Of a stretch of DNA of 64,000 nucleotides, positions 25,542 to 35,817 are shown one piece after another; position 1 is the stretch's first letter, and each line of letters opens with the position of its first letter. A program made the position numbers and the translations under genes. This DNA is from Acinetobacter sp. NIPH 2100 (GTDB lineage: Bacteria > Pseudomonadota > Gammaproteobacteria > Pseudomonadales > Moraxellaceae). The stretch is from contig NZ_KB850224.1 of NCBI RefSeq assembly GCF_000369805.1, forward strand, positions 2,226,262-2,290,261. The letters run 5' to 3'. The notes under the pieces are model-generated. The model was not told the origin of the DNA, did no database searches, and saw nothing but the letters and a program-made list of their open reading frames with translations.

Positions 25542-26969
25542 CTATATTTCCCTCACAACACGGAATCCCCACATGGTTGAACGCGCCTGAGACGAATAAT
25601 AAGCATTGCGATAAGCAGTACGAACATTATGTACGTTATAAATCCATGCACCGCCACGCAATACAGGGAAACTACACAGACCATTATTTTCTGCCCCCCA
25701 ACGTATTTGTGTCGTAGGTGCACCTTGATAATTGGCATGCCAACAGTCATCTACCCATTCACGCGCATTTGCAAGTACGTCGTACAATCCAAAGCCATTT
25801 GGTAAAAATGAGCCCACAGGTGCGGTATAAGCATAGCCATCATTACAGTTAAATGCTCGCCATGCCGCAGTATTGGTTTCTGTTGTGGTTGTAGATACAT
25901 CCAAAACGTTGGCATATTTGCAGGCTTGGTCGCGTTCAGGATCATTGCCCCAGAAAAAAGTCGTTGATGAGCCTGCTCTAGCCGCATACTCCCACTCAGC
26001 TTCAGTCGGTAACCGATAGGTTTTTCCTGTTTTTTGAGATAACCACTCAGCAAAAGCCTGACCATCTTCACGGCGTACGCATACTACTGGATTCTGAGCA
26101 GTTTGAGTAAATCCAGGATTGCTTGGGTTTAAATCCTTTCGATACCACATATTAAACTCACCATCTCGTACCTCCCAACTTCGACAGCCTTGCACCTCCC
26201 AGCCTGTTTCCTTTTGGAACTGCTGGAACTGAGCGACAGTGGTTTCATAAGATGCCATCGCAAATGGCTGAGTGATATTGACACGATGCTGAGGCAATTC
26301 ATAAGGTCTTGCCTGTGCGGGTACTCCTTCTCTGTCCTGTTCTTCCAATGTTCCTCCCATTTGATAGCTTCCCGCGGGAATCACAGTCAATTCAGGACAA
26401 AAGCCATCTGAACAATCTTTAAATTTGAAAGCTGCTGCTGTTCCCGTATTGATCTCTACATTGGTCAATCTTGCAGGTTGAATTGAGGCATTCATTAAAG
26501 GTGGTTTGTTTAGCTGCCGCGTGAGTAAATCAATGGTTCCCTGCCATTCATTCAACATTTCACGCAACATTGCAGGACGCTCGATACTCACACCCGTGCC
26601 ATCATAATCTGGCGCATTACAACGTTCACGGATAAAAGTGGCCTCTGATTGCAGCTGGGTCAATTTAGGTAACATGCGCTGATCAATAAAAGCAGCTAAA
26701 TTATTTTCCTGTGTAGTGAGCGCTGCTTTCAATTCTTGTAAGGCTGTTAATGCTTTATTATTTTGTTCTATCGCAGTTCGATATACAGTATCACACTGAT
26801 CATTTTTCCAAACGAGGCTCTGACTTAAGGCGGTTAAGGCCATGGTTGTGGTTTGCAGCTTTATTTCTGAATTTACTTTTTTGCTATCATCATTACAGGC
26901 TGCCAATAAGCATCCTGCAAGAACAATGCCTGCTACTTTCACATAAGCTTTGGGTAAAATCTCCATCAT
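25542..26969 (-). CDS. SUMF1/formylglycine-generating-enzyme-fold lipoprotein
   Basis: Lipoprotein of 475 residues. A signal peptide with lipobox LLAAC is followed by a helical, probably coiled-coil region (about 30-170) and a C-terminal SUMF1 domain from about 190 (VIPAGSYQMGG, YRLPTEAEWEYAARAGS, FGLYDVLANAREWVDD, RGGAWIYNVHNVRTAYRN, MWGFRVVRE). The two catalytic cysteines of true formylglycine-generating enzymes should fall in the RGGAW...R-A-R segment, where tyrosine and alanine stand instead. It is therefore more likely a binding or structural protein than a sulfatase activator. AAGGAG lies four bases before the first ATG and seven before the second, so either start is possible. No sulfatase gene is near. 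Confidence 0.85.
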   Translation of the reverse strand: MMEILPKAYVKVAGIVLAGCLLAACNDDSKKVNSEIKLQTTTMALTALSQSLVWKNDQCDTVYRTAIEQNNKALTALQELKAALTTQENNLAAFIDQRMLPKLTQLQSEATFIRERCNAPDYDGTGVSIERPAMLREMLNEWQGTIDLLTRQLNKPPLMNASIQPARLTNVEINTGTAAAFKFKDCSDGFCPELTVIPAGSYQMGGTLEEQDREGVPAQARPYELPQHRVNITQPFAMASYETTVAQFQQFQKETGWEVQGCRSWEVRDGEFNMWYRKDLNPSNPGFTQTAQNPVVCVRREDGQAFAEWLSQKTGKTYRLPTEAEWEYAARAGSSTTFFWGNDPERDQACKYANVLDVSTTTTETNTAAWRAFNCNDGYAYTAPVGSFLPNGFGLYDVLANAREWVDDCWHANYQGAPTTQIRWGAENNGLCSFPVLRGGAWIYNVHNVRTAYRNAYYSSQARSTMWGFRVVREI

Positions 26970-27240
26970 TTCGCTCCTTTTATATAATTAAATAAAACCC
27001 TTTATGTTTAAGCTACAGCGCAGCAACACCAGTCTTGAGCATAAATAGGAATATATTGTTCATAAATAATTAAAATTTATAGGTGATTTAATTAGCATAA
27101 AAAAGAAGCAAACTTGAGATTACCCAAGAAAAAATACAGATTAAAGTTATTCCGAAAAGTAACTCTTCATTTTTAATACATTTACTTTGCCTAAATTGTT
27201 AAGTCTTATCTGGCATTTTTCTTATGTATAGCATTAAAAA
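26970..27240. other. Intergenic region upstream of the SUMF1 gene
   Basis: AT-rich spacer between two minus-strand genes. It should contain the promoter of the SUMF1 lipoprotein, but no hexamer pair stands out. Beyond the acnB terminator at its left edge I see nothing. Confidence 0.5.
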
Positions 27241-27272
27241 ATAAGGGCTGATGAATCAGCCCTTATTTTTAG
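27236..27272 (-). terminator. Terminator of acnB
   Basis: Twelve-base perfect stem ATAAGGGCTGAT/ATCAGCCCTTAT around a two-base centre, with A and T runs outside. It sits just after the acnB stop on the minus strand. Confidence 0.85.
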
Positions 27273-27284
27273 CTAATTAACAGA

Positions 27285-29924
27285 TTACGTTAATTGAGCT
27301 GCTTGGATTTTCTTGGTATCAACTTGATCAGCTTCTTTTGTATATTCGCTCATCTTGTCGAAGTTTAAGTATTTGTAGATGTCAGCAGAAGCGCTGTCGA
27401 TTTGCGACGCGTACTGTTGATATTCTTCTGGGCTTGGTAATTTACCAAGAACCGCAGCTACAGATGCAAGCTCAGCAGAAGCTAAGTAAACGTTTGCACC
27501 TTGACCTAAACGGTTCGGGAAGTTACGAGTAGATGTCGATACACACGTTGTGTTCGGTGCTACACGTGCTTGGTTACCCATACACAATGAACAGCCTGGC
27601 ATCTCTGTACGCGCACCAGCACGACCATAGATGTTATACAAGCCTTCTTCCATCAATTGATGCTCGTCCATACGAGTTGGTGGAGCCAACCATAAGCGAG
27701 TAGACAATGAACCACTTGGTACTTTGTCAAGTAACTGACCAGCAGCACGGAAGTGACCAATGTTCGTCATACAAGAACCGATGAATACTTCATCAATCTT
27801 GTCGCCTTGAACGTCAGAAAGAAGTTTCGCGTCATCTGGATCGTTCGGGCAGCAAAGAATTGGTTCTTTGATGTCAGCAAGATCGATTTCGTAAACTTTT
27901 AAGTATTCGGCATCAGCATCAGCTTTTAACAAGCTTGGGTTGTCTAACCACTTCTGCATGTTTTCAGCACGGCGCGCCATTGTACGAGCATCGCCATAAC
28001 CTTCTGCGATCATCCACTTCAACATGGTGATGTTAGAACGTAAGTATTCAGCAACTTTCTCTTCAGAAAGTGTGATTGAACAGCCAGCAGCAGAACGCTC
28101 AGCAGATGCATCAGAAAGTTCAAACGCTTGCTCAACAGTCAAGTCATTTTCCATTTCTGATAAATCAATCTCAAGAATGTTACCAGAGAAGATGTTTTTC
28201 TTACCTTTCTTCTCTACAGTTAAGTCACCCGCTTGAATCGCGTAGTAAGGAATTGCATGTACAAGGTCACGTAAAGTGATACCAGGCTGCATTTTTCCTT
28301 TGAACTTAACCAGTACAGACTCAGGCATATCAAGTGGCATAACGCCAGTTGCTGCTGCGAACGCAACAAGACCAGAACCCGCTGGGAAAGAAATACCAAT
28401 TGGGAAACGTGTATGTGAGTCACCACCAGTACCAACGGTATCTGGAAGTAACATACGGTTTAACCAAGAGTGGATAATACCGTCACCTGGACGTAGAGAC
28501 ACACCACCACGGTTCATGATGAAGTCAGGTAATGTATGGTGAGTTGTTACGTCAACTGGTTTTGGATACGCAGCAGTGTGACAGAAAGACTGCATCACTA
28601 AGTCAGCTGAGAAGCCCAAGCACGCCAAGTCTTTTAACTCGTCACGCGTCATAGGACCAGTAGTATCTTGAGAACCAACAGTGGTCATTTTAGGTTCACA
28701 GTAAGTACCCGGACGGATACCTTGGCCTTCTGCTAAACCACATGCACGACCAACCATCTTCTGAGCTTGCGTGAAGCCTTTGCCAGTGTCAGCAGGTTGT
28801 ACTGGAGTACGGAACAATGTAGATGGTGCAAGACCTAATTCTTCACGTGCTTTAGTAGTCAAACCACGACCGATGATCAAGTTAATACGACCACCAGCAC
28901 GTACTTCGTCTAAAAGCACAGGGGTTTTAAGCTCAGCTTCTGCAATTTGTGCACCATCTTTGAATGCAGTTACTTTTGCAGCAGCGTGATCAATTTTCAA
29001 TACAACTTCGTCACCCATGTTCATGTTGGCAACGTCGATTTCTACAGGTAATGCACCTGCATCTTCCATTGTGTTGAAGAAAATTGGCGCGATCTTAGAA
29101 CCTAAACACACACCACCATCTTTTTTGTTTGGAATGTGTGGAAGTTCGTCACCGAAGAACCAAAGTACAGAGTTCGTTGCAGACTTACGAGAAGAACCTG
29201 TACCAACAACGTCACCCACGTAAGCAACTTGGTTGCCTTTCGCGATCAATTCTTTGATTTGGTTTAATGGACCAACTTCACCTGGTTTTTCAGGGTTAAT
29301 ACCATCACGCTCGTTTTTCAACATTGCGTTTGCGTGTAATGGGATGTCTGGACGGCTCCAAGCGTCTTGTGCAGGAGACAAGTCATCAGTGTTGGTCTCA
29401 CCGGTTACTTTGAACACAGTGATTTTGATTTCTTCTGGAACATCAGCACGGCTTGTGAACCATTCTGCATCAGCCCAAGATTGTAATACTGCTTTAGCAG
29501 CAGCATTGCCTGCTTTTGCTTTGTCAGCTACGTCATGGAACGCATCAAATACAAGAAGTGTTTTCTTCAATGCTTCAGCCGCTAATTCTGCAAGCTCAGC
29601 ATTGTCTAGAAGTTCAACAAGTGGTGCTACGTTATAACCACCAAGCATTGTACCTAGTAAGTAAACTGCACGTTCTTTAGATACGAGTGGAGAGGTTGCT
29701 TCGCCTTTTGCAACAGCAGCTAAGAAAGCAGCTTTTACATATGCAGCTTGGTCAACACCTGCTGGAACACGATTTTCTAGTAAATCGACTAAATAAGCTT
29801 CTTCACCTGCTGGTGGATTTTTTAATAAGGCTACGAGTTCAGCAGTTTGAGCATCATCAAGCGGCTTCGGTGGGACTCCGAGTGCGGCACGTTCTTCAAC
29901 GTGTTGGCGGTAAGCTTCTAGCAC
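27285..29924 (-). CDS. acnB: Aconitate hydratase B
   Basis: Iron-sulfur enzyme of 879 residues that isomerises citrate and isocitrate in the tricarboxylic acid cycle; many AcnB proteins also act on 2-methylisocitrate. It aligns along its length with Escherichia coli AcnB (865 residues): N-terminal HEAT-like domain, swivel domain (GDVVGTGSSRKSATNS), and cluster-binding cysteines in GSCMTNIGHF and CSLCMGNQAR. The start is GTG 29924 (protein begins LEAYRQHVEER after the initiator), eight bases after GAGGA. The open frame runs 26 codons further upstream, but that part has no homology. It is a monocistronic unit. Confidence 0.97.
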   Translation of the reverse strand: MLEAYRQHVEERAALGVPPKPLDDAQTAELVALLKNPPAGEEAYLVDLLENRVPAGVDQAAYVKAAFLAAVAKGEATSPLVSKERAVYLLGTMLGGYNVAPLVELLDNAELAELAAEALKKTLLVFDAFHDVADKAKAGNAAAKAVLQSWADAEWFTSRADVPEEIKITVFKVTGETNTDDLSPAQDAWSRPDIPLHANAMLKNERDGINPEKPGEVGPLNQIKELIAKGNQVAYVGDVVGTGSSRKSATNSVLWFFGDELPHIPNKKDGGVCLGSKIAPIFFNTMEDAGALPVEIDVANMNMGDEVVLKIDHAAAKVTAFKDGAQIAEAELKTPVLLDEVRAGGRINLIIGRGLTTKAREELGLAPSTLFRTPVQPADTGKGFTQAQKMVGRACGLAEGQGIRPGTYCEPKMTTVGSQDTTGPMTRDELKDLACLGFSADLVMQSFCHTAAYPKPVDVTTHHTLPDFIMNRGGVSLRPGDGIIHSWLNRMLLPDTVGTGGDSHTRFPIGISFPAGSGLVAFAAATGVMPLDMPESVLVKFKGKMQPGITLRDLVHAIPYYAIQAGDLTVEKKGKKNIFSGNILEIDLSEMENDLTVEQAFELSDASAERSAAGCSITLSEEKVAEYLRSNITMLKWMIAEGYGDARTMARRAENMQKWLDNPSLLKADADAEYLKVYEIDLADIKEPILCCPNDPDDAKLLSDVQGDKIDEVFIGSCMTNIGHFRAAGQLLDKVPSGSLSTRLWLAPPTRMDEHQLMEEGLYNIYGRAGARTEMPGCSLCMGNQARVAPNTTCVSTSTRNFPNRLGQGANVYLASAELASVAAVLGKLPSPEEYQQYASQIDSASADIYKYLNFDKMSEYTKEADQVDTKKIQAAQLT

Positions 29925-30147
29925 AGTGTTATTCCTCTTTTTTAAAAAATTACTTGTAAGTTCCAGCTTGCTACAAGCTTTACAAGTAATGTGGACAAGC
30001 AAAATTTTACTAGACTTCGCGTTAAATGTTAATGCAACTACCGTATTTCTACGTGATGCCCATTATTTTATAGCGAAATGTTCATCCCTTTGAAATACCG
30101 CTTTGGTCTTAGGTTAAAGTCTAATAAAACAATAAATTACATCCATA

Positions 30148-30175
30148 AAAAAAGACAAACGGTGTTGTCTTTTTT
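30148..30175 (-). terminator. Terminator of the 30185 lipoprotein gene
   Basis: Eleven-base stem AAAAAAGACAA/TTGTCTTTTTT with a six-base loop. The symmetric A and T ends let it act on either strand; the gene it closes on the minus strand ends nine bases away. Confidence 0.75.
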
Positions 30176-30184
30176 ATATACACA

Positions 30185-30550
30185 TTAAAAAAGTTTATAG
30201 TTTGGCAGCTTGTCGTGTGGAGTAACCAAGCATTCTTGCATAAACTGTTTCTTTAAATTTTCACGTAATGCTTCTGGATCTTTTTTCAGTTGATCGGCAG
30301 GAAGCGCATAAACCGTGTCCAAAATTTTAAAGATAAATTTGCGTGTCATTTCATCTTCAATCTTAGCCGCATATTCCGTTGCTTGTTTTTGCTCAATTCC
30401 ATTTTGACGATCCAAGGTGATCGAACGCGCAGCGTTACCCACACTGACGCAATAGCCATGCCATTGTTCTTCAGGGGTTAACGGCTTTTTCTCAGCACAA
30501 CCAGCCAAAACTAAACCTACTGCAATAAACAAAACTTTTTTCATCATCAT
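30185..30550 (-). CDS. Small lipoprotein of unknown function
   Basis: Lipoprotein of about 121 residues: lysine-rich start, hydrophobic core and lipobox VLAGC, then a helical soluble domain with two cysteines (GYCVSVGNAA and QECLVTP) that could pair. I do not recognise the family. The start is uncertain: three consecutive ATG codons (30550, 30547, 30544) and a GTG at 30571 are available, with no clear ribosome site. It is followed by its own terminator. Confidence 0.75.
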   Translation of the reverse strand: MMMKKVLFIAVGLVLAGCAEKKPLTPEEQWHGYCVSVGNAARSITLDRQNGIEQKQATEYAAKIEDEMTRKFIFKILDTVYALPADQLKKDPEALRENLKKQFMQECLVTPHDKLPNYKLF

Positions 30551-30646
30551 ACTGCGGCTAATTTGATGCACACATCATACTGAAACTTGTTGATTTTGCA
30601 AAAGGAAGCCTTTAAAACTGTGCTTTCCGTAATAAAAACATACAAA

Positions 30647-31120
30647 TCATTTGCTACAACGCATGTTATTGCCTAACTTTTGACATTTTCCACCATTGCC
30701 AGAGAGATAGGTTGTCCCTGCGACCAGATTATAATGTTTGCCCTTACTGTCCCAACATCTGACACCATTGCAATTTTTGACAGGGATAAGCACTTCACTT
30801 GTTACCGTAAGATTATTCGTGGTCGTTGATGTAATAGGTTTGGCTGTTGTGGCAGATGTAGTCACTGTTGTGATTTTTGCATCTTTCGGTGCAGTCACTG
30901 TTTGTGTGCTTGCTGGTTGGACTGCTGCGGTATTGCTATTCTTTTTTACAGGATCGAGTTGAGGCTCTTGTTTTTGTGCAGGCGGTGGCGTTGCTGAATA
31001 AGTGGTGATCCCTTTGGCATCGACCCACTTATAGTATTCCTTTGCATGGACTTGGAGTGTAGAACTGAGCAGCACAAAGCCAAGTACTGCCCAAAGCTGA
31101 CTAAAAGTGACAGATTTCAT
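30647..31120 (-). CDS. DUF4124-domain secreted protein
   Basis: Protein of 157 residues with a signal peptide ending at QVHA and an N-terminal DUF4124 domain (KEYYKWVDAKGITTYSATPP). A long Thr/Ala-rich low-complexity linker (about 50-110) leads to a small C-terminal domain with four cysteines (NCNGVRCWDSKG, GGKCQKLGNNMRC), probably two disulfides. Function is unknown; DUF4124 proteins are found in the envelope. GGAGG six bases before the ATG supports the start. Confidence 0.82.
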   Translation of the reverse strand: MKSVTFSQLWAVLGFVLLSSTLQVHAKEYYKWVDAKGITTYSATPPPAQKQEPQLDPVKKNSNTAAVQPASTQTVTAPKDAKITTVTTSATTAKPITSTTTNNLTVTSEVLIPVKNCNGVRCWDSKGKHYNLVAGTTYLSGNGGKCQKLGNNMRCSK

Positions 31121-31211
31121 TTATTTCCTCCAAAAAATGTCATAAAATCTTTTATTTTCAATAATTTATATTAATTCTATCACATTTTCATTTCCAAAAA
31201 TAAGCAGCAAT

Positions 31212-31244
31212 AAAAAAACCTGCTTTAAGTGTTTAAAGCAGGTT
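31212..31244 (-). terminator. Terminator of tamA-tamB
   Basis: Twelve-base stem AACCTGCTTTAA/TTAAAGCAGGTT with a four-base loop; the A run at 31212-31218 gives the U tail on the minus strand. It lies 15 bases after the tamB stop. Confidence 0.87.
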
Positions 31245-31259
31245 CTTGTTTTTCTGTGA

Positions 31260-34200
31260 TCAGAATCGCCAGTTATAGAAAACGTCAATTGCACGTTCTA
31301 AAGACTGACTCGCCTCCAGATATAAACGACGGTTCATTTGATAACGTAAGGTCAATTTATTCACTGGGGTAAATACACCGATACCATAACGGATAAACAG
31401 ATCTGGTGTGATATAACCCGTCAGGCTGACTTGCGTATCATCTCCTGTACCCTGTGCGTCAAGTGCTAAACCACTCAAACCAAAAGTTCGACCGATCTGA
31501 TTGGTTAAGGCACGTGTACCGCCTAGACCCATACTAATACCCGCAGCAGCAATGGTATTGTTTACATCTGACTTAAAGCCTTCTGTATTACTTAAACCAC
31601 TGCTACCTTCATTGATACGTCCTGTGAGTAAAGCATTCAGCGCTTCTTGCTCAGATAAACCCGCATCATTGTAAATTTGAATATTCGGTACTGTTGCTGT
31701 CCCTGTGACACGTACCCCGACCATGCTGCCTTGAACTGGTTTATTGGCATCGATATCCAGTGTCGGGTTTGCCAACGGTCCATTAAAACGCGCAATAGCA
31801 CGGTTCAGATCAAGACTTTGACCATAGGCCTCAATCTTCACTTTTTGGCTGACACCAATCGCACCATTGGCACGCATTGCCGTTTCTAAACCACGTTGTG
31901 ACAGGTGTAAACGCCCAACCAGCGGAATGGTACTTTCAAAGCCTTGGAAGATGACTTGATTGCCTAAGGTTACCGTCATATCTGCGCGAATATCCCAAGG
32001 TTTTGCTGCTTTAAGTGTTGCAAGCAAATCTTGTCCTTGTTGAACCACACGGACATCTGGCGATAGATTTACAACCGTTGCAGAACTTTCTGGCATCGAA
32101 ATACGGGCCCGAGGCACATCAATCGAACCTTTTAAACTTAGACGTTGATTAAACGGATAGACATCGAGTGTCAGGTCAGGCTCCACAATCGCAGTAATCA
32201 TCGGTGCTTGACGAACCAATAAATTGTCACCTTTTAACGTCAGATTTAAATGTGGATCATTCTTCCAGTCAAAATTACCTTTTAAACGAGCAACACCTTG
32301 TCCACTGTTGAACGCACCATCAATACTCGCAGATTGTTGGCGTATAGATGAATAGAGCTGAATATTACTGAGGTTGACAGGCAATGAGATCATTGAAATC
32401 GCACCATTTTTCAAGCGCATCTCACCCACGAACTCAGGTTGCGTCAAAGTACCATTCATTTTACCTGCCAGTGCAAGCGTACCCGACATAGAGCGTACAT
32501 CTTTAATAAATGGCTTAAAGACTTTTAACTGCACGTCATCAAAGGCCACTTCGCCACGCATCGGCATATTGGCTTGGAACGGATTGATGATGACATTGGC
32601 ATAGCCTGTTCCAATATCAGGCGTTTTCATATCCACACGGAACAGTAAACCTTCACTGATACTCTTCGCGATCAAGCTTAATTCGTCATAAGTTACCGTC
32701 GTAGCAGGATCTTGTGGATCATCTGCAGCTAGGCCAATCTCACCTTTGCGCGTCACTAAACGTGCATCCAGTTTTGGATGGCTACCTTGCGCCCATGACG
32801 CTTTGGCATAGCCATTCAGTTGACCTGTCACAGCCAAGCCTTCTGGCATAAACGCAGTAAAGTCTTTCAAATCCAGATTTTTGGTAATAAATGAGAAACT
32901 ACCTTTTGCTTTGCTGATACGTGCAGGTTGATCCAAACATAATTGGCTATTTGCACTTTGCCAGCAATGTTGGCCTACATATAACTCCGTCTGCGCAGTC
33001 GAATAAATAATTGGTGCATTTTGGTTCTGTACCAAATTGATATTGCGAGATTTAAAGTTGCCCTTTTGAACTTGCCCTAACCAATCATTTTTTGGATTGA
33101 AACCACCTGCAAGTTGCACATAAAAGTTAGATTGACGGTTTTTACTTTCCACCTTTAATACATGTGCTTTACGTGTACCTGCCAAATTCACCGTAGCATG
33201 TTCAATTTCACGGTTGCCATTACGAAGTTGATCCAAAGTTGCAGTTAATTGTGTTGGCATGGTTTCAGAGGTTGGTAATTCCCCCTGTACGCGCAATGAA
33301 CGGATACTGACAAGATCATTGAATGCAAAACCATCAACAATCATATTCGCCGTTGCTTTTATGCGTGGTTGTGACTGTACATTTAGGCTTCCGTAAGCAC
33401 GACCTCGCAAACCTGGATAAAGTTCATATAATGCAGGTGCATTGAGCTTAATACGTAAGTTTTGCGCATTACCTGTTGCTTGAAGCTGATTCTGAGCGTA
33501 TGAGAAAAATAAGTCATTGGCTTCAAATTGTTGTGGTAAGAACCCTTCTTGATTTGAGTCCAGCAGCAAACTCAGATTTCCACGACCACGAATTGGCTTG
33601 TTATTGATAAAGCCTGCTGCATTGAGTTCACGAATATCAATACGTTTCAGCTTATCTGACCAAACACCTTGCGATTTAACTCGACCAGAAACCTCACCTT
33701 TTACACTCGAAACAAAATAGTGTGGCTTAAAACGCACCAACGAAGCATCAATATCCCAACCCAATTTATCTTTGAGATTGACAGCGCCCGTTGCATAAAT
33801 TTTCCCAGCAACACCATCATGATTTAACTCATTGATCTTGATGTAATCAGGTGTGCCTGCAACCTTGATTTTTAATACACCATTGCCTTGGTTCAATGCA
33901 TTTAAAGAGCCATCGTAATTGACTGCAAAACTTTTAAATCCACCACCTGCTTTTTCGTCATTAAACATCAACGCAGCAGTACTTTTTCCTTTTAAAGCAA
34001 TGGTTTCTTTTTGATTCGCTTGCGCCAATTGACCTAATAAATCAATCTGTTCGAGCTGAATAATTTGTTGGTTTGGCTTAGCAAAACCAGTGGCCTTGAT
34101 TTCCCCATTCAATAAATTTACAGGTGCTGCAGCAGCTACAGTTTGCGGATTAAAATCCTGCGCTTTAAGCTGTGCTTGCCATGAAAGTTGTTGTTTTTCA

Positions 34201-35765
34201 GTTGGTAATTTAACTTTGGCTTGTCCCGACAAACTACCTTTTTCTGCTTCATAACGGAAGTTCTCGACATTTAAGAGATTGCCTTTGACATCCAAACGCG
34301 CATCATACTTACCCGTTGGTAACAGCGCCTGTTCATGCGGACGTATCGTGGTGGTCAAATAAATATCTTGCTGACCTTCTTTTAAAGTCAGATTGGTATG
34401 ACCTTCCTCACTGCTTAACCAGCCAATATAAGGCATGGCACGATCAATGCCTTTCCAAGAGACATCTAATAACATCGGTTGTGCTTTATTATTTTTTTCT
34501 TCAGCTTGATTCAGCTTCACAGCCCATGTTTCATATTTATCAAATGCCAGTTGAGCATTGAGTACCATACCTTTTTCCATTGAGCCTGTACTGCTTAAAT
34601 TGGCATCAAGGTTTGGTGGTAAGAAATCTTGCGCGATTTGCGGTACAGTCTTATCTTTTGGATCTAAACGATCTAAACGACCTTTTACATCCCAAGACAC
34701 ATGATCCTGCCAATTTACAAAACCCAGCAGGCTCACTACTCCGCCCATCAACTGACCATTCAATTCGCGAATATTCAATTGATGCGTTAAATCGGTATCC
34801 ATTAGCGCCGTATATTTGCCTTCTGGAACTTGTTCACCTTTCAAATCTGTATCTAAACTCAAGACCAGTTTTTGAATATCACCGTTGAACTTTGCGATAC
34901 CATTTTTAGCAAAAAGTTTTTGTTCTTTTAATAACGGTAAATGATAGTTTTTTAAATACAGCTCACCATTCATTGGCACGTGTTCACGTACTGGATGGAC
35001 AATTGCCCAACCTGTCAGTAAGTCTGGCGTCTGTGTTGCCACACCGACTCTCAAGGTATCTAAACTACCTCTCGCTGCAACTTTGATAGTCTCAATGTCT
35101 AAACTTTTTAATGATGGAATGATTAAGTCTGCATTGGCATTTAAGGGATATTTACCATTGAAGTCCATCTCTCCCGTTGCATTTTGCACCGATAGAAATT
35201 CCATCTTCATGCGAGAGTCTTCAAACTTTAATTTGGTTTCTGACCACAGCGCATCTTTCAGATAGATATCACTAAAATTGACTTTTGATGTTGTGGTTTG
35301 AAGTTCTAGATGATCTAGACTTGCTTCATCCACACGCAGTACAAAAGGCAATTTGATCGGGTCAAAACCAAACGGCTTGCCAGATGGTGGTTTCTTATCA
35401 ATAATTTTTAGATTACGTACATCGGCATGACTCAGATGCACTTCTTTTTTAAGGATCGCTCTCCAACCCAGTGACACGTCAGCACGGTCTAAAGAAACAT
35501 CAACCCCAGTTAATCTGACCAAAACATTTTTGAGGATAATGCCTGAGATCAGGTTACCACTTTCATATTCATATTTAATGGTTTTTTGGCTTTGAAGTAC
35601 ACGATCTAATAGAAAACGGCTACCCTTGTCAGTTGACATCATCACAGCGAGAGAACTAACCAATAATAAAACAATGATCAGCACGATCAACAGAGTATTC
35701 CGTAGGATACGCCGCTGTTGTCTTGGTCCAGTTGGAGGGGTAAGTTGCTGTTCTACTTCCGTCAT
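31260..35765 (-). CDS. tamB: Translocation and assembly module protein TamB
   Basis: Very large AsmA-like inner-membrane-anchored protein (about 1,500 residues) that spans the periplasm as a lipid-channelling beta-taco. A single N-terminal membrane helix (LLIVLIIVLLLVSSLAV) is followed by a long beta-repetitive region and a C-terminal DUF490/TamB domain (GLAVTGQLNGYAKASWAQG, VRVTGTATVPNIQIYND, EQEALNALLTGR). With TamA and other AsmA-like proteins it helps phospholipid transport and outer-membrane protein insertion. ATG 35765 is preferred over the TTG two codons upstream. It is 52 bases downstream of tamA and cotranscribed with it. Confidence 0.95.
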   Translation of the reverse strand: MTEVEQQLTPPTGPRQQRRILRNTLLIVLIIVLLLVSSLAVMMSTDKGSRFLLDRVLQSQKTIKYEYESGNLISGIILKNVLVRLTGVDVSLDRADVSLGWRAILKKEVHLSHADVRNLKIIDKKPPSGKPFGFDPIKLPFVLRVDEASLDHLELQTTTSKVNFSDIYLKDALWSETKLKFEDSRMKMEFLSVQNATGEMDFNGKYPLNANADLIIPSLKSLDIETIKVAARGSLDTLRVGVATQTPDLLTGWAIVHPVREHVPMNGELYLKNYHLPLLKEQKLFAKNGIAKFNGDIQKLVLSLDTDLKGEQVPEGKYTALMDTDLTHQLNIRELNGQLMGGVVSLLGFVNWQDHVSWDVKGRLDRLDPKDKTVPQIAQDFLPPNLDANLSSTGSMEKGMVLNAQLAFDKYETWAVKLNQAEEKNNKAQPMLLDVSWKGIDRAMPYIGWLSSEEGHTNLTLKEGQQDIYLTTTIRPHEQALLPTGKYDARLDVKGNLLNVENFRYEAEKGSLSGQAKVKLPTEKQQLSWQAQLKAQDFNPQTVAAAAPVNLLNGEIKATGFAKPNQQIIQLEQIDLLGQLAQANQKETIALKGKSTAALMFNDEKAGGGFKSFAVNYDGSLNALNQGNGVLKIKVAGTPDYIKINELNHDGVAGKIYATGAVNLKDKLGWDIDASLVRFKPHYFVSSVKGEVSGRVKSQGVWSDKLKRIDIRELNAAGFINNKPIRGRGNLSLLLDSNQEGFLPQQFEANDLFFSYAQNQLQATGNAQNLRIKLNAPALYELYPGLRGRAYGSLNVQSQPRIKATANMIVDGFAFNDLVSIRSLRVQGELPTSETMPTQLTATLDQLRNGNREIEHATVNLAGTRKAHVLKVESKNRQSNFYVQLAGGFNPKNDWLGQVQKGNFKSRNINLVQNQNAPIIYSTAQTELYVGQHCWQSANSQLCLDQPARISKAKGSFSFITKNLDLKDFTAFMPEGLAVTGQLNGYAKASWAQGSHPKLDARLVTRKGEIGLAADDPQDPATTVTYDELSLIAKSISEGLLFRVDMKTPDIGTGYANVIINPFQANMPMRGEVAFDDVQLKVFKPFIKDVRSMSGTLALAGKMNGTLTQPEFVGEMRLKNGAISMISLPVNLSNIQLYSSIRQQSASIDGAFNSGQGVARLKGNFDWKNDPHLNLTLKGDNLLVRQAPMITAIVEPDLTLDVYPFNQRLSLKGSIDVPRARISMPESSATVVNLSPDVRVVQQGQDLLATLKAAKPWDIRADMTVTLGNQVIFQGFESTIPLVGRLHLSQRGLETAMRANGAIGVSQKVKIEAYGQSLDLNRAIARFNGPLANPTLDIDANKPVQGSMVGVRVTGTATVPNIQIYNDAGLSEQEALNALLTGRINEGSSGLSNTEGFKSDVNNTIAAAGISMGLGGTRALTNQIGRTFGLSGLALDAQGTGDDTQVSLTGYITPDLFIRYGIGVFTPVNKLTLRYQMNRRLYLEASQSLERAIDVFYNWRF

Positions 35766-35817
35766 AATCAACCCGAGATAGTTTTGCCCTTATAACGTAA
35801 AGGGCTCAATAAAGTTT

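Noticed and set aside
24541..26969. A complete new defence island at the AT-rich region
   Set aside because: Only one defence-like gene is seen and it is broken; the SUMF1 lipoprotein has no known defence role, and no toxin, nuclease or recombinase is nearby.
29925..30002. N-terminal extension of AcnB by 26 residues
   Set aside because: The extension lacks homology to AcnB and the GTG at 29924 has a well-placed GAGGA site, so the shorter start is used.
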